Source: Artemia franciscana (taxonomy: Eukaryota; Arthropoda; Branchiopoda; Anostraca; Artemiidae). From it: a stretch of 64,000 bases of DNA. The translations under genes and the position numbers were made by a program. Positions within the stretch are counted from its first letter, which is position 1, and each line of letters opens with the position of its first letter. Where the stretch lies: the NCBI RefSeq assembly GCF_032884065.1, contig NC_088867.1:27136232-27200231 (forward strand), read 5' to 3'. The notes below the pieces were generated by a model. That model was not told the DNA's origin, searched no databases, and saw only the letters and a list, made by a program, of their open reading frames with translations. Shown piece by piece: positions 11,399 to 21,617 of this stretch.

Positions 11399-11430
11399 TG
11401 GGGCCGAAATATTCGGAGTATTTTTATTTT
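11372..11430 (+). other. Hammerhead-ribozyme-like fold at PLE 3' end (degenerate)
   Basis: GGCTCC at 11388 can pair with GGGGCC at about 11400-11405 around a short loop; it is followed by GAAA and then by ATA...TAT, the order of helix II, GAAA and helix III of a hammerhead. The expected CUGAUGA before helix II reads TTGAGAA, so the core is not intact. Hammerheads are known in PLE terminal repeats. The left inverted repeat stops inside the helix II loop. Confidence 0.3.
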
Positions 11431-11604
11431 TTGTTAGTTAAAGTGTAGTTTTTATTTTATTTTGTTGTCACTGCTTTATTTAAAAAAATTAAACCCGTTT
11501 TTTCTTCAATTATTTGTTTCGTAAATGGAAAAGCAGTGTGGTCTAAGAAATTATTTGGACCTTTAAGTCCAGTAAAACTATAAAAAAAAAGCCAGAAATC
11601 GAGA

Positions 11605-12285
11605 TATGAACTACAGAAATGTTTTTGGCTGCAAGTTTTGAGACGAGTTCACTTAATAACTCGAAATCACTCGTACAGAAATATTCCAATTTTATGGAAA
11701 AGTGGGAGGGTAATCTCTAATTTCGGTTTCTGCGCTATTTTCTGGATTTAAAGGTCGTTCCCTATTAATTCAAGCCCGGGGTGAACTAACATAGCATCAG
11801 AATTGGAAAATTCCATCATTAGTACCCATTACCACTCAAAGCGAGGTAAGAGGGCGATGGAAAATTGAAATCTTAGCTTGTGCAGCTTTTGCACACAAAT
11901 GAACACCTAAATGCTCTGAAAAAATTGCTTAATAACATGTCTCAAATCGCTTGAAAGCACCCATGTAGAAATACCCCTTTTTCAGGTAAAAGATGGGAAA
12001 ATGTCGAATTTTAATTTGTGCAATATTTTTTGGATTAAAAGGTCGGTAATTTCAGTTCAGGGACAAAATGACACCAGAAAAAAGAATTCCCTTACCTAGT
12101 AATTCATTTCCACCCTAAGCGGAGGCAGAAGGAGTAAAAAATTATTATATGTTTTAATTTGAACAGCATTTAACTGGAATTTCGTCCTCAAGAAATCAAA
12201 TCTGAACTGTGGATTCTTCTCTTTTATTCTCAACCTGATTTTGTCACGAGTCCCCCCCCCTTGACAAATATCCCCTCTCCTTCAA
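11605..12285. repeat. Left arm of a ~4-kb inverted-repeat unit
   Basis: Matches the reverse complement of about 14955-15635 in several blocks, such as aatttctgcaatattttytggat, ggaaaattccatca and caaatctgaac. It contains two tandem, diverged ~270-bp versions of the same sequence (about 11605-11865 and 11870-12150). Divergence is moderate, so the unit is old. Confidence 0.6.
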
Positions 12286-12780
12286 TTTATTTCCAGCGCA
12301 CAGTGACTGCTACCTCAACTTCAAATCCCGCACAAATATAGACTGCGTCATCTGATGTCATCTTAAAAGCAAACAATGGATTATGATCAATATTCTTGCT
12401 GGTAAGTCAATTTTGAAAATATTAGACGCATTCCAAACCGAATAGGATATGCGTGGGTGATGCGGTTAGACATATTTAAATAAGAGCTCATTTTCAATGA
12501 TATGATAAAGATGGATGTTTCATTCTTTTAAGCAAAGGCATCTAGTTTTTGATATTGGCAGTGATTAACCAAAAAAATCTATTTTTTTTCAACTGAAAGT
12601 AAGCCATTATATGAAAAACAAACGCCCAGAAGTTATTCCGTATATGAGCGAGGGCCGTCCCTTCCTCAACCCTTGTCCTTTGCACTAAAGTTTTAAAGGT
12701 CTTTGAGAATACTTCTCATTCAAATCCTACTTTTCTAAGGATAAGCCTACAGTCAATTGATTTACTTCACTATTATTTTA
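12285..12780. other. Interior of inverted-repeat unit, no gene recognised
   Basis: Lies between the left arm and the pseudogene. Around 12640-12700 there is a tatgagcgagggccgtcccttcctcaacc block related in style to the cctcgctcttt repeats near 34.5-35.2 kb. No coding frame is supported. Confidence 0.4.
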
Positions 12781-14740
12781 ACGCCTCTATACTGTGGCGT
12801 CAACAAATGGTTTGCATCTAATCGATACGCTAAAATACGAGGCATAAACATCCCCAACTGCCGTATTCGAGTCTCATGAAGTCATTTGCCGGCGGATAAG
12901 GCTGTGCTTGCCGCTTGTATACGGAAGCAGCACAAACCTGAGGTTCAACTAATGCCAACACAAACATGCCACTATTTCTAGGATGACGGTTGTCCACTTC
13001 ATTCGGTACGATATGGCACTTTAACCACAAAGGGAGAGGTAGCTTTTTCTTACGTGGCCTTTGCACAGGAGTATTCCACATTAGCTGACGTCATTTTTGA
13101 TGGCTATGCAAGTAAGCCGACCATCAAAGATCCCGCCCATCGGAAGCGAACAAAAGCAAAAATGTGTCCAGCCTTCAGATCTACTTCAACCACAAAACTT
13201 GCTTGGAAGAAAGCAGACTTTCTCAACAACTCAGACAATCAGTTGAACATCCTAAAACTGATAGCTGGAAAAACGTGGAAGCCGGGTGTCAAGTACAAGG
13301 AGTCAAAGGCGATGCAGCTGTTTTAGTGCAAAAACCGGACTTGCTTCAGCCAAAAAGAGGGAGACCAGTTTGATTGGAAATGATACCAACTTGTTGGTTT
13401 TCAATATGCAAAATCCGAGCAGACACCTCTTTATTTCCAGACTCAAGTTCCTGATGACCCTGTAAAGAACCTGACAGAACGGAATTTAAAGAGGGAGTTA
13501 CCATCAGAGGTTACAATGAATGAAGTATTTTTAACTTACGAACGGGTGATCGGATCTTAATGAAATTTGATATTTAGAAGGATATCGTGTCTCAGAGCTC
13601 TTATTTTCAATCCCGACCGGATCCGGTGACATTGGGGGGAGTTGGGAGCGGGGACCTAAAATTTTGGAAAACGCTTAGAGTGGAGGGGATCGGGATGAAA
13701 CTTGGTGGGAAAAGTAAGCACAAGTCCTAGATACGTGATTGACATAACCGGAACGGATCCGCACTCTTTGGGGGAGTTGGGGGGATGAGGATTAATTCTG
13801 AAAAATCAGATAAAATTAGATATTTTTAGCTTACGAAGGAGTGATCAGATTTTAATGAAATTTTATATTTATAAGGACCTCGTAACTCAGATCTCTTATT
13901 TTGAATCCCGACAGGATCCAGTGTCATTGGGGGGACCAGAAATCTTGGAAATGGCTTAAAGTGGAGGGATCGGGATGAAACTTGGTGGAAAAACAAAGCA
14001 CAAGTCCTAGATACGTGATTGACATAACCGGAACGGATCCGCTCTCTTTGGGGGGAGGATTAATTCTGAAGAATTAGAAAAAACGAAGTATTTTTAACTT
14101 ACGAGGGAGTGATCGGATCTTAATGAAATTTCATACTTAGAAGGACCTTGTAACTCAAAGTCACTGTTATTGGTCTACGCCTTTTCAGGATATGAACTAC
14201 ATCGCGAATAATTGGTGTTGGCAAAGCTTTAGTATTGAAAACCATAGCTGATGCCATGTTTTTGAAGCCAGTTAGATGTTTTACTGCTCTTCAGCGAATA
14301 AGGAAGAACTAATTGCAGCAGGCGACCAGACACTTCAACACTTGTAAAGAGCTAGATCTGACGAATCCTTAACTGAACTCCAATACTGTCTGTTCATGTT
14401 GAAAGTAGCCATTGTAGCTAGTTTTGCCCACCCTGAACACTTACCACCCACGCCTGCTGATGCAAACTAAAGTACCACTACCTGCGTGTTTATTTTCAAG
14501 TGATGACATGGTTATGCTCAGCAATAGTTCTAGTACCTGAAGACTAGAGCTGGAAACTTCCGTCAAACATTTTTTATACCCATAATGACTGATATACTGC
14601 CTGCTTCTGAAAGCTATCTGACACTGATTCACTGCGGCTGTAAAGGTGACTGCGATAGCCTTCGATACGCTTGCACCACTATTGCTTGTAGCCAGTACCA
14701 TGGTACAAGCTACCTCAACGTTTCTCTGGATCAATATGAT
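12780..14740 (+). pseudogene. Degraded Cys-tailed PIN/XPG-I-like protein family member
   Basis: I recognise the pattern of a large, mostly uncharacterised arthropod protein family. The N-terminal part has LADVIFDGYASKPTIKD followed by AHRKRTKAK (13080-13160), then GNDTNLLVF near 13380, where a GxDTDLLVLL step is usual. After a 640-bp repeat insertion the frame resumes with TTSRIIGVGKALVLK (14205-14250), EELIAAGDQTLQHL and ASFAHPEHLPPTPADAN. The C-terminal region has FIPIMTDILPASESYL, then CGCKGDCDSLRYACTTIACS (about 14630-14690), a Cys-rich tail. Acidic residues around the VFDGY and DTD steps suggest a PIN-like nuclease fold, which is inference. Multiple frameshifts and stops make it non-functional. 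Confidence 0.65.
13524..14162 (-). repeat. Tandem block of repeat family X inside the pseudogene
   Basis: Two full units (about 13524-13815 and 13816-14083) and one partial unit (to 14162), each ~270-290 bp. Each begins with a tttttarcttacgarng-gtgatc block and ends with cataaccggaacggatccg. Relatives occur at 52693-53220 and 59990-60815 in the opposite orientation and at 53978-54306 in this orientation. The block splits the protein frame, so it arrived later. Confidence 0.75.
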
Positions 14741-14954
14741 GACTAATGTGATTAGGCCAAATTTTGTGTTTCATTCAATAGCTTCTTAATCAAAACGAAT
14801 GTTTGGTTGAAGTGTTCCTGTTTGCTCGTTTTCTTTACTTTTCATGTTTTTTACAATGATAACCAGATTTTTCAAATTCAGGAACGAAGTTAAAAATGAC
14901 AATCTTCTGATGTTCTCGTCCACCCCCTCCAGTGGTAAAGGATGGGGGTGAAAA

Positions 14955-15635
14955 AAAGAGTGGAGATCAAGACAGACTTTAAAGAGAAGTTGAAGAAAAT
15001 CTTCTGTTCAGATTTGCGCTCTTTAGCCCTGAAAAAAGGAATAAGCTTCTAGCCACAAATATCGTTGCAAGCAAAATTGCCCACCCCACCTCTGAAGTCA
15101 GGTTGAGATTAACAAAGAGGGCAAACATTATTACATAGTTGTGGTCACTGGCGTGAAATTGCATAGAAGCGTCGTTAAAATCAAAAGTAGGCCAATAGCA
15201 AAAGGGTCCTTTCACTCCACTCTGATCTTGCTTAAGGTGGACAAGGACTAGTAAATGATGGAATTTTTCAATTCTAACGTCACCTGCTGACCCTCCACAC
15301 TTGATATAGAGGAAGCAACCTTTCAGTCCACCAAATACTGCCATAAATGAGATTCTGATTTTTCAGCTCTTTCTGACCTTGCTGCATCTCTCTCTCTGAG
15401 CATGTAACTGATGGGGATACTGATGGAATTTTCCATTTTAGATGTCATTATTGTTCTCCCTGGACTTAAGATATTATAAAACGACATTTCAATCCAGAAA
15501 ATATTGCAGAAATTAAAATTTGACATTTGTTTGCTGAAAAAAGGGTTATTTCTGAACGGGCGATTTCAAATGATTTTGGACATGTTACCAAGCGGATTTC
15601 TATGAACATTTTGGTGCCAAAAACATATCTGTTGA
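14955..15635. repeat. Right arm of the ~4-kb inverted-repeat unit
   Basis: Reverse-complement counterpart of 11605-12285. Minus-strand frames here (14979-15344 and 15323-15526) are carried by the arm, show no domain and are not conserved as frames in the left arm, so I do not call them genes. Confidence 0.6.
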
Positions 15636-15639
15636 TCAA

Positions 15640-18060
15640 ATGCCGGGTGAAAACCGGATTTTTACTTGACTATTCGTCAATTTAAAGGACAAACTTTGGA
15701 TTTTGTTATCATACCTGAAATCAATTTTCTTGATCTAAAAGTTTCCACGTCGGGCCCACGAGATCCTCACCGGAACTATGTCTCTATACAGGATGCGTGG
15801 GGAACACCTGGCATAGCCTAGTTAGTATATCACTGCCTAATCTATTAATGCTGAAGCTATGGATGAAGATAACGTAACTCAGTTATGCTATGTGTTGCTA
15901 CAACAGATATACCGTATCTTAATTTGAAATTAGCAATGACGAAGAAGAAAACTTTCCTGTGGTTTGACGTTAAAATATAGGCATTAGCACAAAGAAGTCA
16001 CACCTTCTTGTTTTCCATATTGACAATAACTGTCCTACATTCTGACTAGAGTCCTACACAAACATTAGTTAAGTGTCCTTGAATTTTATCTATTTGCTTA
16101 GCAAAAATATAACACAAGAAATATAACACTTTATTAATACTCTGACAGCACTACCAAACTACAAAGAATTATGTACAGTGGATCTATATAAAACTAATCC
16201 AATATAAAAATGTATTCGGTAAGAATAAACAAAGTGACTGTTTTATTAAATCAAAGAAGAAAGCACATTAAGATAAACTAGGTTCTATCTGTGAATCAGA
16301 AAGGAAACGGTTGACAATTGTAAACCTTACGCGTAGGTGCCAAAGCACAAAAAAAGTGGTTGGAAGAGTGTCTGAAATGGCAAACATGTGGACTGATTCT
16401 GAGAGAGTTTGTCCCTACAAGTTCTGTACATAGGTATGGCTGTAAACAGAACATAAAATAATGTAACTCAATCTATGAAAGAACGTTAGAATTTTAATTG
16501 CAGTAGAAGACTATATGCTACAGCACATTTTTTCTAAAGAACGGTTTTAGCGTTCGTTGTTTATATAATAGAAATGATTAATATTCTGAATTATTTAGAC
16601 TTGGTTCTCTGATCTGGAATTTCAAACCTGAATTTAGCTAAAGTATTTGGTATGTTTATTTTAAAATATGATATCACTCAAAATAATTTGTCTACGTTTG
16701 AAGTTGTCACTTTTTAAAGTGTCTGCAATACATATTACAAGCCTGGTATGTTGATACTGAAAGCAATTTTATGGTGTCTAAAATTGCCGGTACTATCATT
16801 TTCGTATTTCTGATGGAAAAAGTCGACATTCAAAGTTGCTTAATCTATGTTCTTAAGACCCTTGAATTAAAAATAAATTGTGACACCTTTTGCAGTCGTA
16901 TTTCTGGGGGGAAGCCCCATTTTTGGGGCGTGTTTTAGATCATATTCCTCTCTTATGCAAGATTCCCGAATGCCCACTACCTCTCCTCCAGTCAACTGAC
17001 CCTTGCAGGTCCTTTTACCCCAATCAGACCCTCCATCAATATTTCTAACAAATATTCTTCCCCAACACACATCCGCTAGCAACTCTAATTCTCTCCTAAT
17101 TACCAAGACGCTGCCAGCTGGTTTGGGCCTTCATCTTTCACTTGCAAAAATAAACCCAACCCCTCTCCTCCCTACTTTCCTTTTCCAGCACTATCTGGAA
17201 ACTGTAGTTTAGAAGAGCCCTCCACCCCAAAGATAGCTTGGTTTCTACCAAACCAGCATAATACTAGAATAATATTCATAGCCATCGCCAGCCACCTCTC
17301 CCCCTTTCATCTTGGTATCTAAATTTTACCTATAGTTTTACAAGTGAGACAAGAAATAAAACAATTCAAAAGCCAGAAAGAAGGAATAAAATAAGCCTTA
17401 AGAAGGACCTTCATTAAAACAGAAATAGAAGGCTGAATCCCATTTTAGTGAGCACGACAACGACAGTGATGATATACCCTAATCCTTTAGGGCATTTATT
17501 AAAGACTTTTAGGCTAAAGGATATTCATTAGAAGATAAAAACAAAGCTGAGCTCAATTCTCATAAGGACGATGATGACAATGATAATGATGACCCTCGAG
17601 AACCTTCATCAAGTGTCCCCAGTAGGTGGAATTAGGTGCCTAAAGTAGAGGGCACCTACTAAAGGACGATGCGGTTAGTATTTACTCTTTTCTCCCCTAG
17701 CCAATTCGTTTAGAAGGGGTAGTCTCAAAAGCCTAAGAGTAGGTTTGTTTGATTAAAAATTCAAAGTTCTAATGCCATTTTAAAAATTCAAAAGGGATTA
17801 GATTACAAGAAAATGTGATTTTTCACAAACAAACTGCACTTTTCATGATACGGAGGTAAATTCCAAGAAGAAATAGTAACGTGCTATTTACTGGGCTCAC
17901 AGCTAAGGTAGAAATAAAGTAAAACAACAAAAAAATAGAATCTACCCCCTCCTCCCTTCTAAAAATTGAAATAATTAGAGTACATCTTGAAATATTAAAC
18001 TACTACTAGTGTAAAATGAGATAAGGCAAGTCAAATTCAGTTAAAAAATAAACTATCCTT
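15640..18060. other. No gene seen; small diverged duplication at 17398-17600
   Basis: AT-rich sequence without a supported gene. About 17398-17490 and 17513-17600 are diverged copies of a ~90-bp unit containing gacaaygayrrtgatgay-like runs. The C-rich stretch 16980-17210 is open on both strands (69 and 79 codons), but neither frame shows a domain or splice context that decides between them. Confidence 0.45.
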
Positions 18061-18165
18061 ACTCGGATTTTAAATTATTACAATCTGTATACATAGCTGA
18101 TGTAAATACGGCACATTTCTTTCCTCTTTAGACATTTTCTCCTTTAGACATGTTCTGTACAGTCG

Positions 18166-18171
18166 TTTATT
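18166..18171 (-). promoter_or_regulatory. Candidate poly(A) signal of the BTB-BACK gene
   Basis: AATAAA on the minus strand, about 125 nt after the stop codon of the BTB-BACK gene (stop at 18298-18296). It is the first clear hexamer found downstream, but in AT-rich DNA this match could be chance. Confidence 0.35.
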
Positions 18172-18295
18172 TGTTAATAAAAAATAACTGTAACAACAAT
18201 TTTTCTTAGCGAAAAAATAAATAAAAATAAGAGAGGCAGAGAGATGCAAACCTTTAAAACGACAAATAAAGAAAATCACAGAATGACAAGAAATA

Positions 18296-19480
18296 TTACG
18301 ACAATAGCCAGAGTTTTAAGGTAAAATAGCAAAATCCACCTTCAACAAATGACTCCATAAAATGTTCATAGCTTACTCCTAAAGGAATTGTTCTCATAAT
18401 TTGATTTCTACAAAACGTAAAAGTAAAACATTCCGATTTAAGATTATTTGATGGGTTTTCATTATGAAATAGTTCAAGTTCGAAACGAAGGCGAACGGGA
18501 TTAAACTGACTTGGGGCTAGTCTTAGTTCTTCATTTGTAATATGCCGATAAATAGCTCCAACAATGAATTGTCGGCAATCAGAAAGACGAATATTTGCAA
18601 ACCACGTCGAGTCAGCAAAGGCAATGTCAATCATACTTTGTTTACCATCTTTTAAGATCTCTGGAATATTACCGTAAGTGCAAAATACAGTTCGGTGAGG
18701 AAAAGTTGGCCAATTGGTTGGTAACATTCCAGAGCAGTACATCTTTGCCAAATTGACGATTATATCCAGCCATTTACTATGGTGGCCTTGAATGAACTTG
18801 GATTCGATGACTTGCGTAACTAGTTCATCTCCGCGTAATTTATGCAAGTCAAAGTAGTCGAGGACTTTGGCAACGTATTCATTTCTCTTTTCTTTGTAAG
18901 AAAGCCATTTCATAACAGCTTGAAAAACTTCAGTCTCAAGAAAAGTGAACGATTCTTTAAGGTTCTGAAGAATAAGCAGAATGTGTTCAATGTCCAAGAG
19001 CAAAAATTCTTCTGTTACTTCTTCTGTAAACAAATTTCTCATTACTTGTAATGAAGCAAAAATCAATACTTGCAAGTTACACTGTTTAGCTACAATCATC
19101 ATTGATATACAATTTTCCACACATAGCTTCTGTTTCATGAAGGTTACACAGTTATCCATGAGACACTGAATCTGGTACATATCAGCAAATTGAAGGAGAG
19201 TGCACACATTTTCAGAATCCAAATGAATTTCTTGAGCATACAAGAAAGACAATATATTTGAAAAAACTTCAGCATCAATTTCCTTTAGCTCAATTAAACC
19301 CAGTTTGCTTTCTCTGTAATGATCTTGTAGCATTGCAGCAAATACAGGACTTCTTGCAGCAAGGATACAACGATGTGCATAAAATATTCTGTTTCCAATA
19401 TGAATGCTAACATCACAAAATTGATTATTCTTCCTTTGTTCTTGCAAAGCTCGAAGCAGACCGGAACTTGATAAGTTCAT
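18296..19480 (-). CDS. BTB-BACK domain protein without kelch repeats
   Basis: An intact 394-residue frame and the clearest host gene here. BTB domain at about residues 15-117 (FCDVSIHIGN, FYAHRCILAARSPVF, ELKEIDAEVFSNILSFLYAQ); BACK domain at about 118-230 (ENCISMMIVAKQCNL, EVFQAVMKWLSYKEKR). BTB-BACK proteins usually serve as Cullin-3 ubiquitin-ligase adaptors, with BTB for dimerisation and Cul3 contact. The C-terminal ~165 residues, where kelch repeats would sit, lack the kelch double-Gly pattern and are of a type I do not recognise, perhaps a beta-rich substrate-binding domain. The start has a good context (accaaaATGaac). An acceptor-like ttgtcag lies just upstream, so a 5' untranslated exon is possible. 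No internal intron is seen, so an old retrocopy cannot be excluded. Confidence 0.88.
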   Translation of the reverse strand: MNLSSSGLLRALQEQRKNNQFCDVSIHIGNRIFYAHRCILAARSPVFAAMLQDHYRESKLGLIELKEIDAEVFSNILSFLYAQEIHLDSENVCTLLQFADMYQIQCLMDNCVTFMKQKLCVENCISMMIVAKQCNLQVLIFASLQVMRNLFTEEVTEEFLLLDIEHILLILQNLKESFTFLETEVFQAVMKWLSYKEKRNEYVAKVLDYFDLHKLRGDELVTQVIESKFIQGHHSKWLDIIVNLAKMYCSGMLPTNWPTFPHRTVFCTYGNIPEILKDGKQSMIDIAFADSTWFANIRLSDCRQFIVGAIYRHITNEELRLAPSQFNPVRLRFELELFHNENPSNNLKSECFTFTFCRNQIMRTIPLGVSYEHFMESFVEGGFCYFTLKLWLLS

Positions 19481-19499
19481 TTTGGTCTACTGACAATCC

Positions 19500-20784
19500 T
19501 AGAAAGAAACAAGGAGAATTGAAGCTAAACAGCTATTTGCCAACTGAGAGGACATATACTTAAAGCAGAAAGCAACAGAAAAACTAGTTGCCTATATTTC
19601 TGTATTACAACACAACTAAATACAACAAACTACAGTCGGAAACGTGTGCAGATACTTATTTCGAGGGGTATTATTACAGGCACAACTTATGGCAAAAATC
19701 AGAAACTAGGAAAAAATTAAATTTAAATTAAAAAATTAAATTAAAAATTAATATTGACATTTTTGTTACAAATACAACTGAAAATGTTTGATTTTTAACT
19801 CTTGATTTTCACAACAAATGGTTAGAGCAGGTTCGATTCTTAATGTACAACTGCGTGAATCTACCCCTGTAAAAAGTCAGAATTACGAATCTAGGCATAA
19901 AATATTGCAAAAAGGAAAACGAGAGTCATAGTAGTTCCTTATTGCAAAAATTATACTACTCTTAATGTTTATTAATGTATTTTATAGGTTCGAGAAGTTC
20001 AAAATTACAAAAAAAAAGGGCGATTCAAACCCCAAAACGAACTTTTGAAGTATAAGGTGATTCGCCCCATAAGGAAGCCCAAATCTCCTTCTAAAGGACT
20101 AGTATGAATTTTGCAAAGACTGTACGTAGGCCTACAACCATTAAATGAAGTTTTCAAATGATTGTTCTTCCAAAGCAAAAATATTACAGAGACTTCAAAA
20201 AATTTTCCAAAGAAATGCGTCATAGCTTATTGCAGTGTTTCCTTGGAAACTGGAAAATTATATAGTTGGCATTTTGATGCCAACTCGAAAATTCAACGTT
20301 TCATGCACTATAGTAATCAAAACTCAAAACTATAGTAATAGAAACTTCCGATTAACAATAGTGTACTGTAAACAATCTTTTGGGTGGGTGATGGTGAATT
20401 TCATATAAGCTCGGCTTTTTTTTGCCATCTTCACCACTAATATTAAAGTGCCGGTCCTCCTTCCACTTCCCCCAGTTCCTGCGCCCAGCACAGGAAACTA
20501 AATCTTGCAGTTGAACAACACAATATACCAACTGTCCAGTGCATCGCATCATTTAGTTGCATGCGATTTGAAAATGCACAGAACACCAAAAAGTACAACC
20601 CTTGAATCGCCTTTGTCGAAACTTTATACAGGGCCCCTTATTGAACAAGAAGGAAAATCGCTCTTTTTGCATGGGCAATACTGATATGTTCTCTTTTTTC
20701 TGCTGCTTTTTTTCTTCGTTACTATCAGGGCACTGGAAAATTATAGAGAACTGTTTATGGGCTCATTTACAAGCTAATTCTGAA
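19500..20784. other. No gene seen upstream of the BTB-BACK gene
   Basis: Would contain the promoter and any 5' untranslated exon of the BTB-BACK gene, but I found no convincing TATA box or initiator. Short frames at 20005-20223 and 20352-20552 (minus) show no domain. Confidence 0.4.
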
Positions 20785-21617
20785 ATTTTATCGTTTTTTT
20801 TTTAAATTTGACACGATAGAGCCATCATAAAGTGCCATATGGTACCCTAAAAGTGTAATTTGGGGGACATCCATGGGATAGAAAGAGTGGGCCAGACACA
20901 TTTCATAGAGAGCTAATTATTGGCTCAATTATAAACTATTTTTCATATTTAGTTGCTAAAACTTAGTAAGGCAATCATAAAGTATCATATGGCACCTAAG
21001 AAATGCACTCTAGGTTTGTCCGTTTTTTCGTTTAAAAAAATGAAAATAACAAAAGGTAGTCTTGTCCACTGAATTCTCCTCCACAGAAAATTACCCCAGA
21101 TATAGATCTGAATAATCCTTGGCAGCATTGATGCAGAAACCTTGGATTAATTAAAAGTTACCAGGAATACCAAAAAGAGAGGAAAACTTGACACCTACAG
21201 TTTGAAAATTATCTTCCCCTTGTATCTTTGTTCAGAAAATTTTCTTTTTTCTTTGTTTAGAAATTTTTTTGTTGTTTGAATCTAGAAAAATTACACAAAA
21301 GTTTTTTCTGATGTAAATCAGGATGTGGAGCTAAACATTTCCAGAGGGAGGGGGGTTGACTGAATATTGTTTCTTTGTCTAAAATTTCCTTTACCAAGCA
21401 AAGCTTGGTACTTGGTCCCCTAGTACTGCATATTAAAACTGATAACAATAGAAAAAGAGTATGGATTGACACTTCTTATATGTGCATAAACAATTTTTAA
21501 ATGTGAGAAAAACACACATATAATGTCTGAATTCATTTTATCACACTTGCAGCAGATATTGCATGCAGCATGCTGATACAGAGATAAATGTCCCCACAAG
21601 TAGCGCTGGTGTTACGT
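20785..21617. repeat. Left arm of a ~4.6-kb inverted-repeat unit
   Basis: Matches the reverse complement of 24482-25415. Landmarks in order: ttatcgttttttt, cataaagtgccayatgg, a second cataaagt..ca.atggcacc block, ttgtatctttgtt, gttatcagttttaatatgca, cagcatgctg and acaagtagcrctgg. Arms are ~0.83 and ~0.93 kb and clearly diverged. Each arm itself holds two copies of the cataaagtg..atgg block. Confidence 0.7.

Noticed and set aside
14441-14734. 97-codon minus-strand frame
   Set aside because: Antisense to the Cys-rich tail of the plus-strand pseudogene, whose motifs are recognisable.
14979-15344. 121-codon minus-strand frame
   Set aside because: Inside an inverted-repeat arm; not open in the matching left arm and without any domain.
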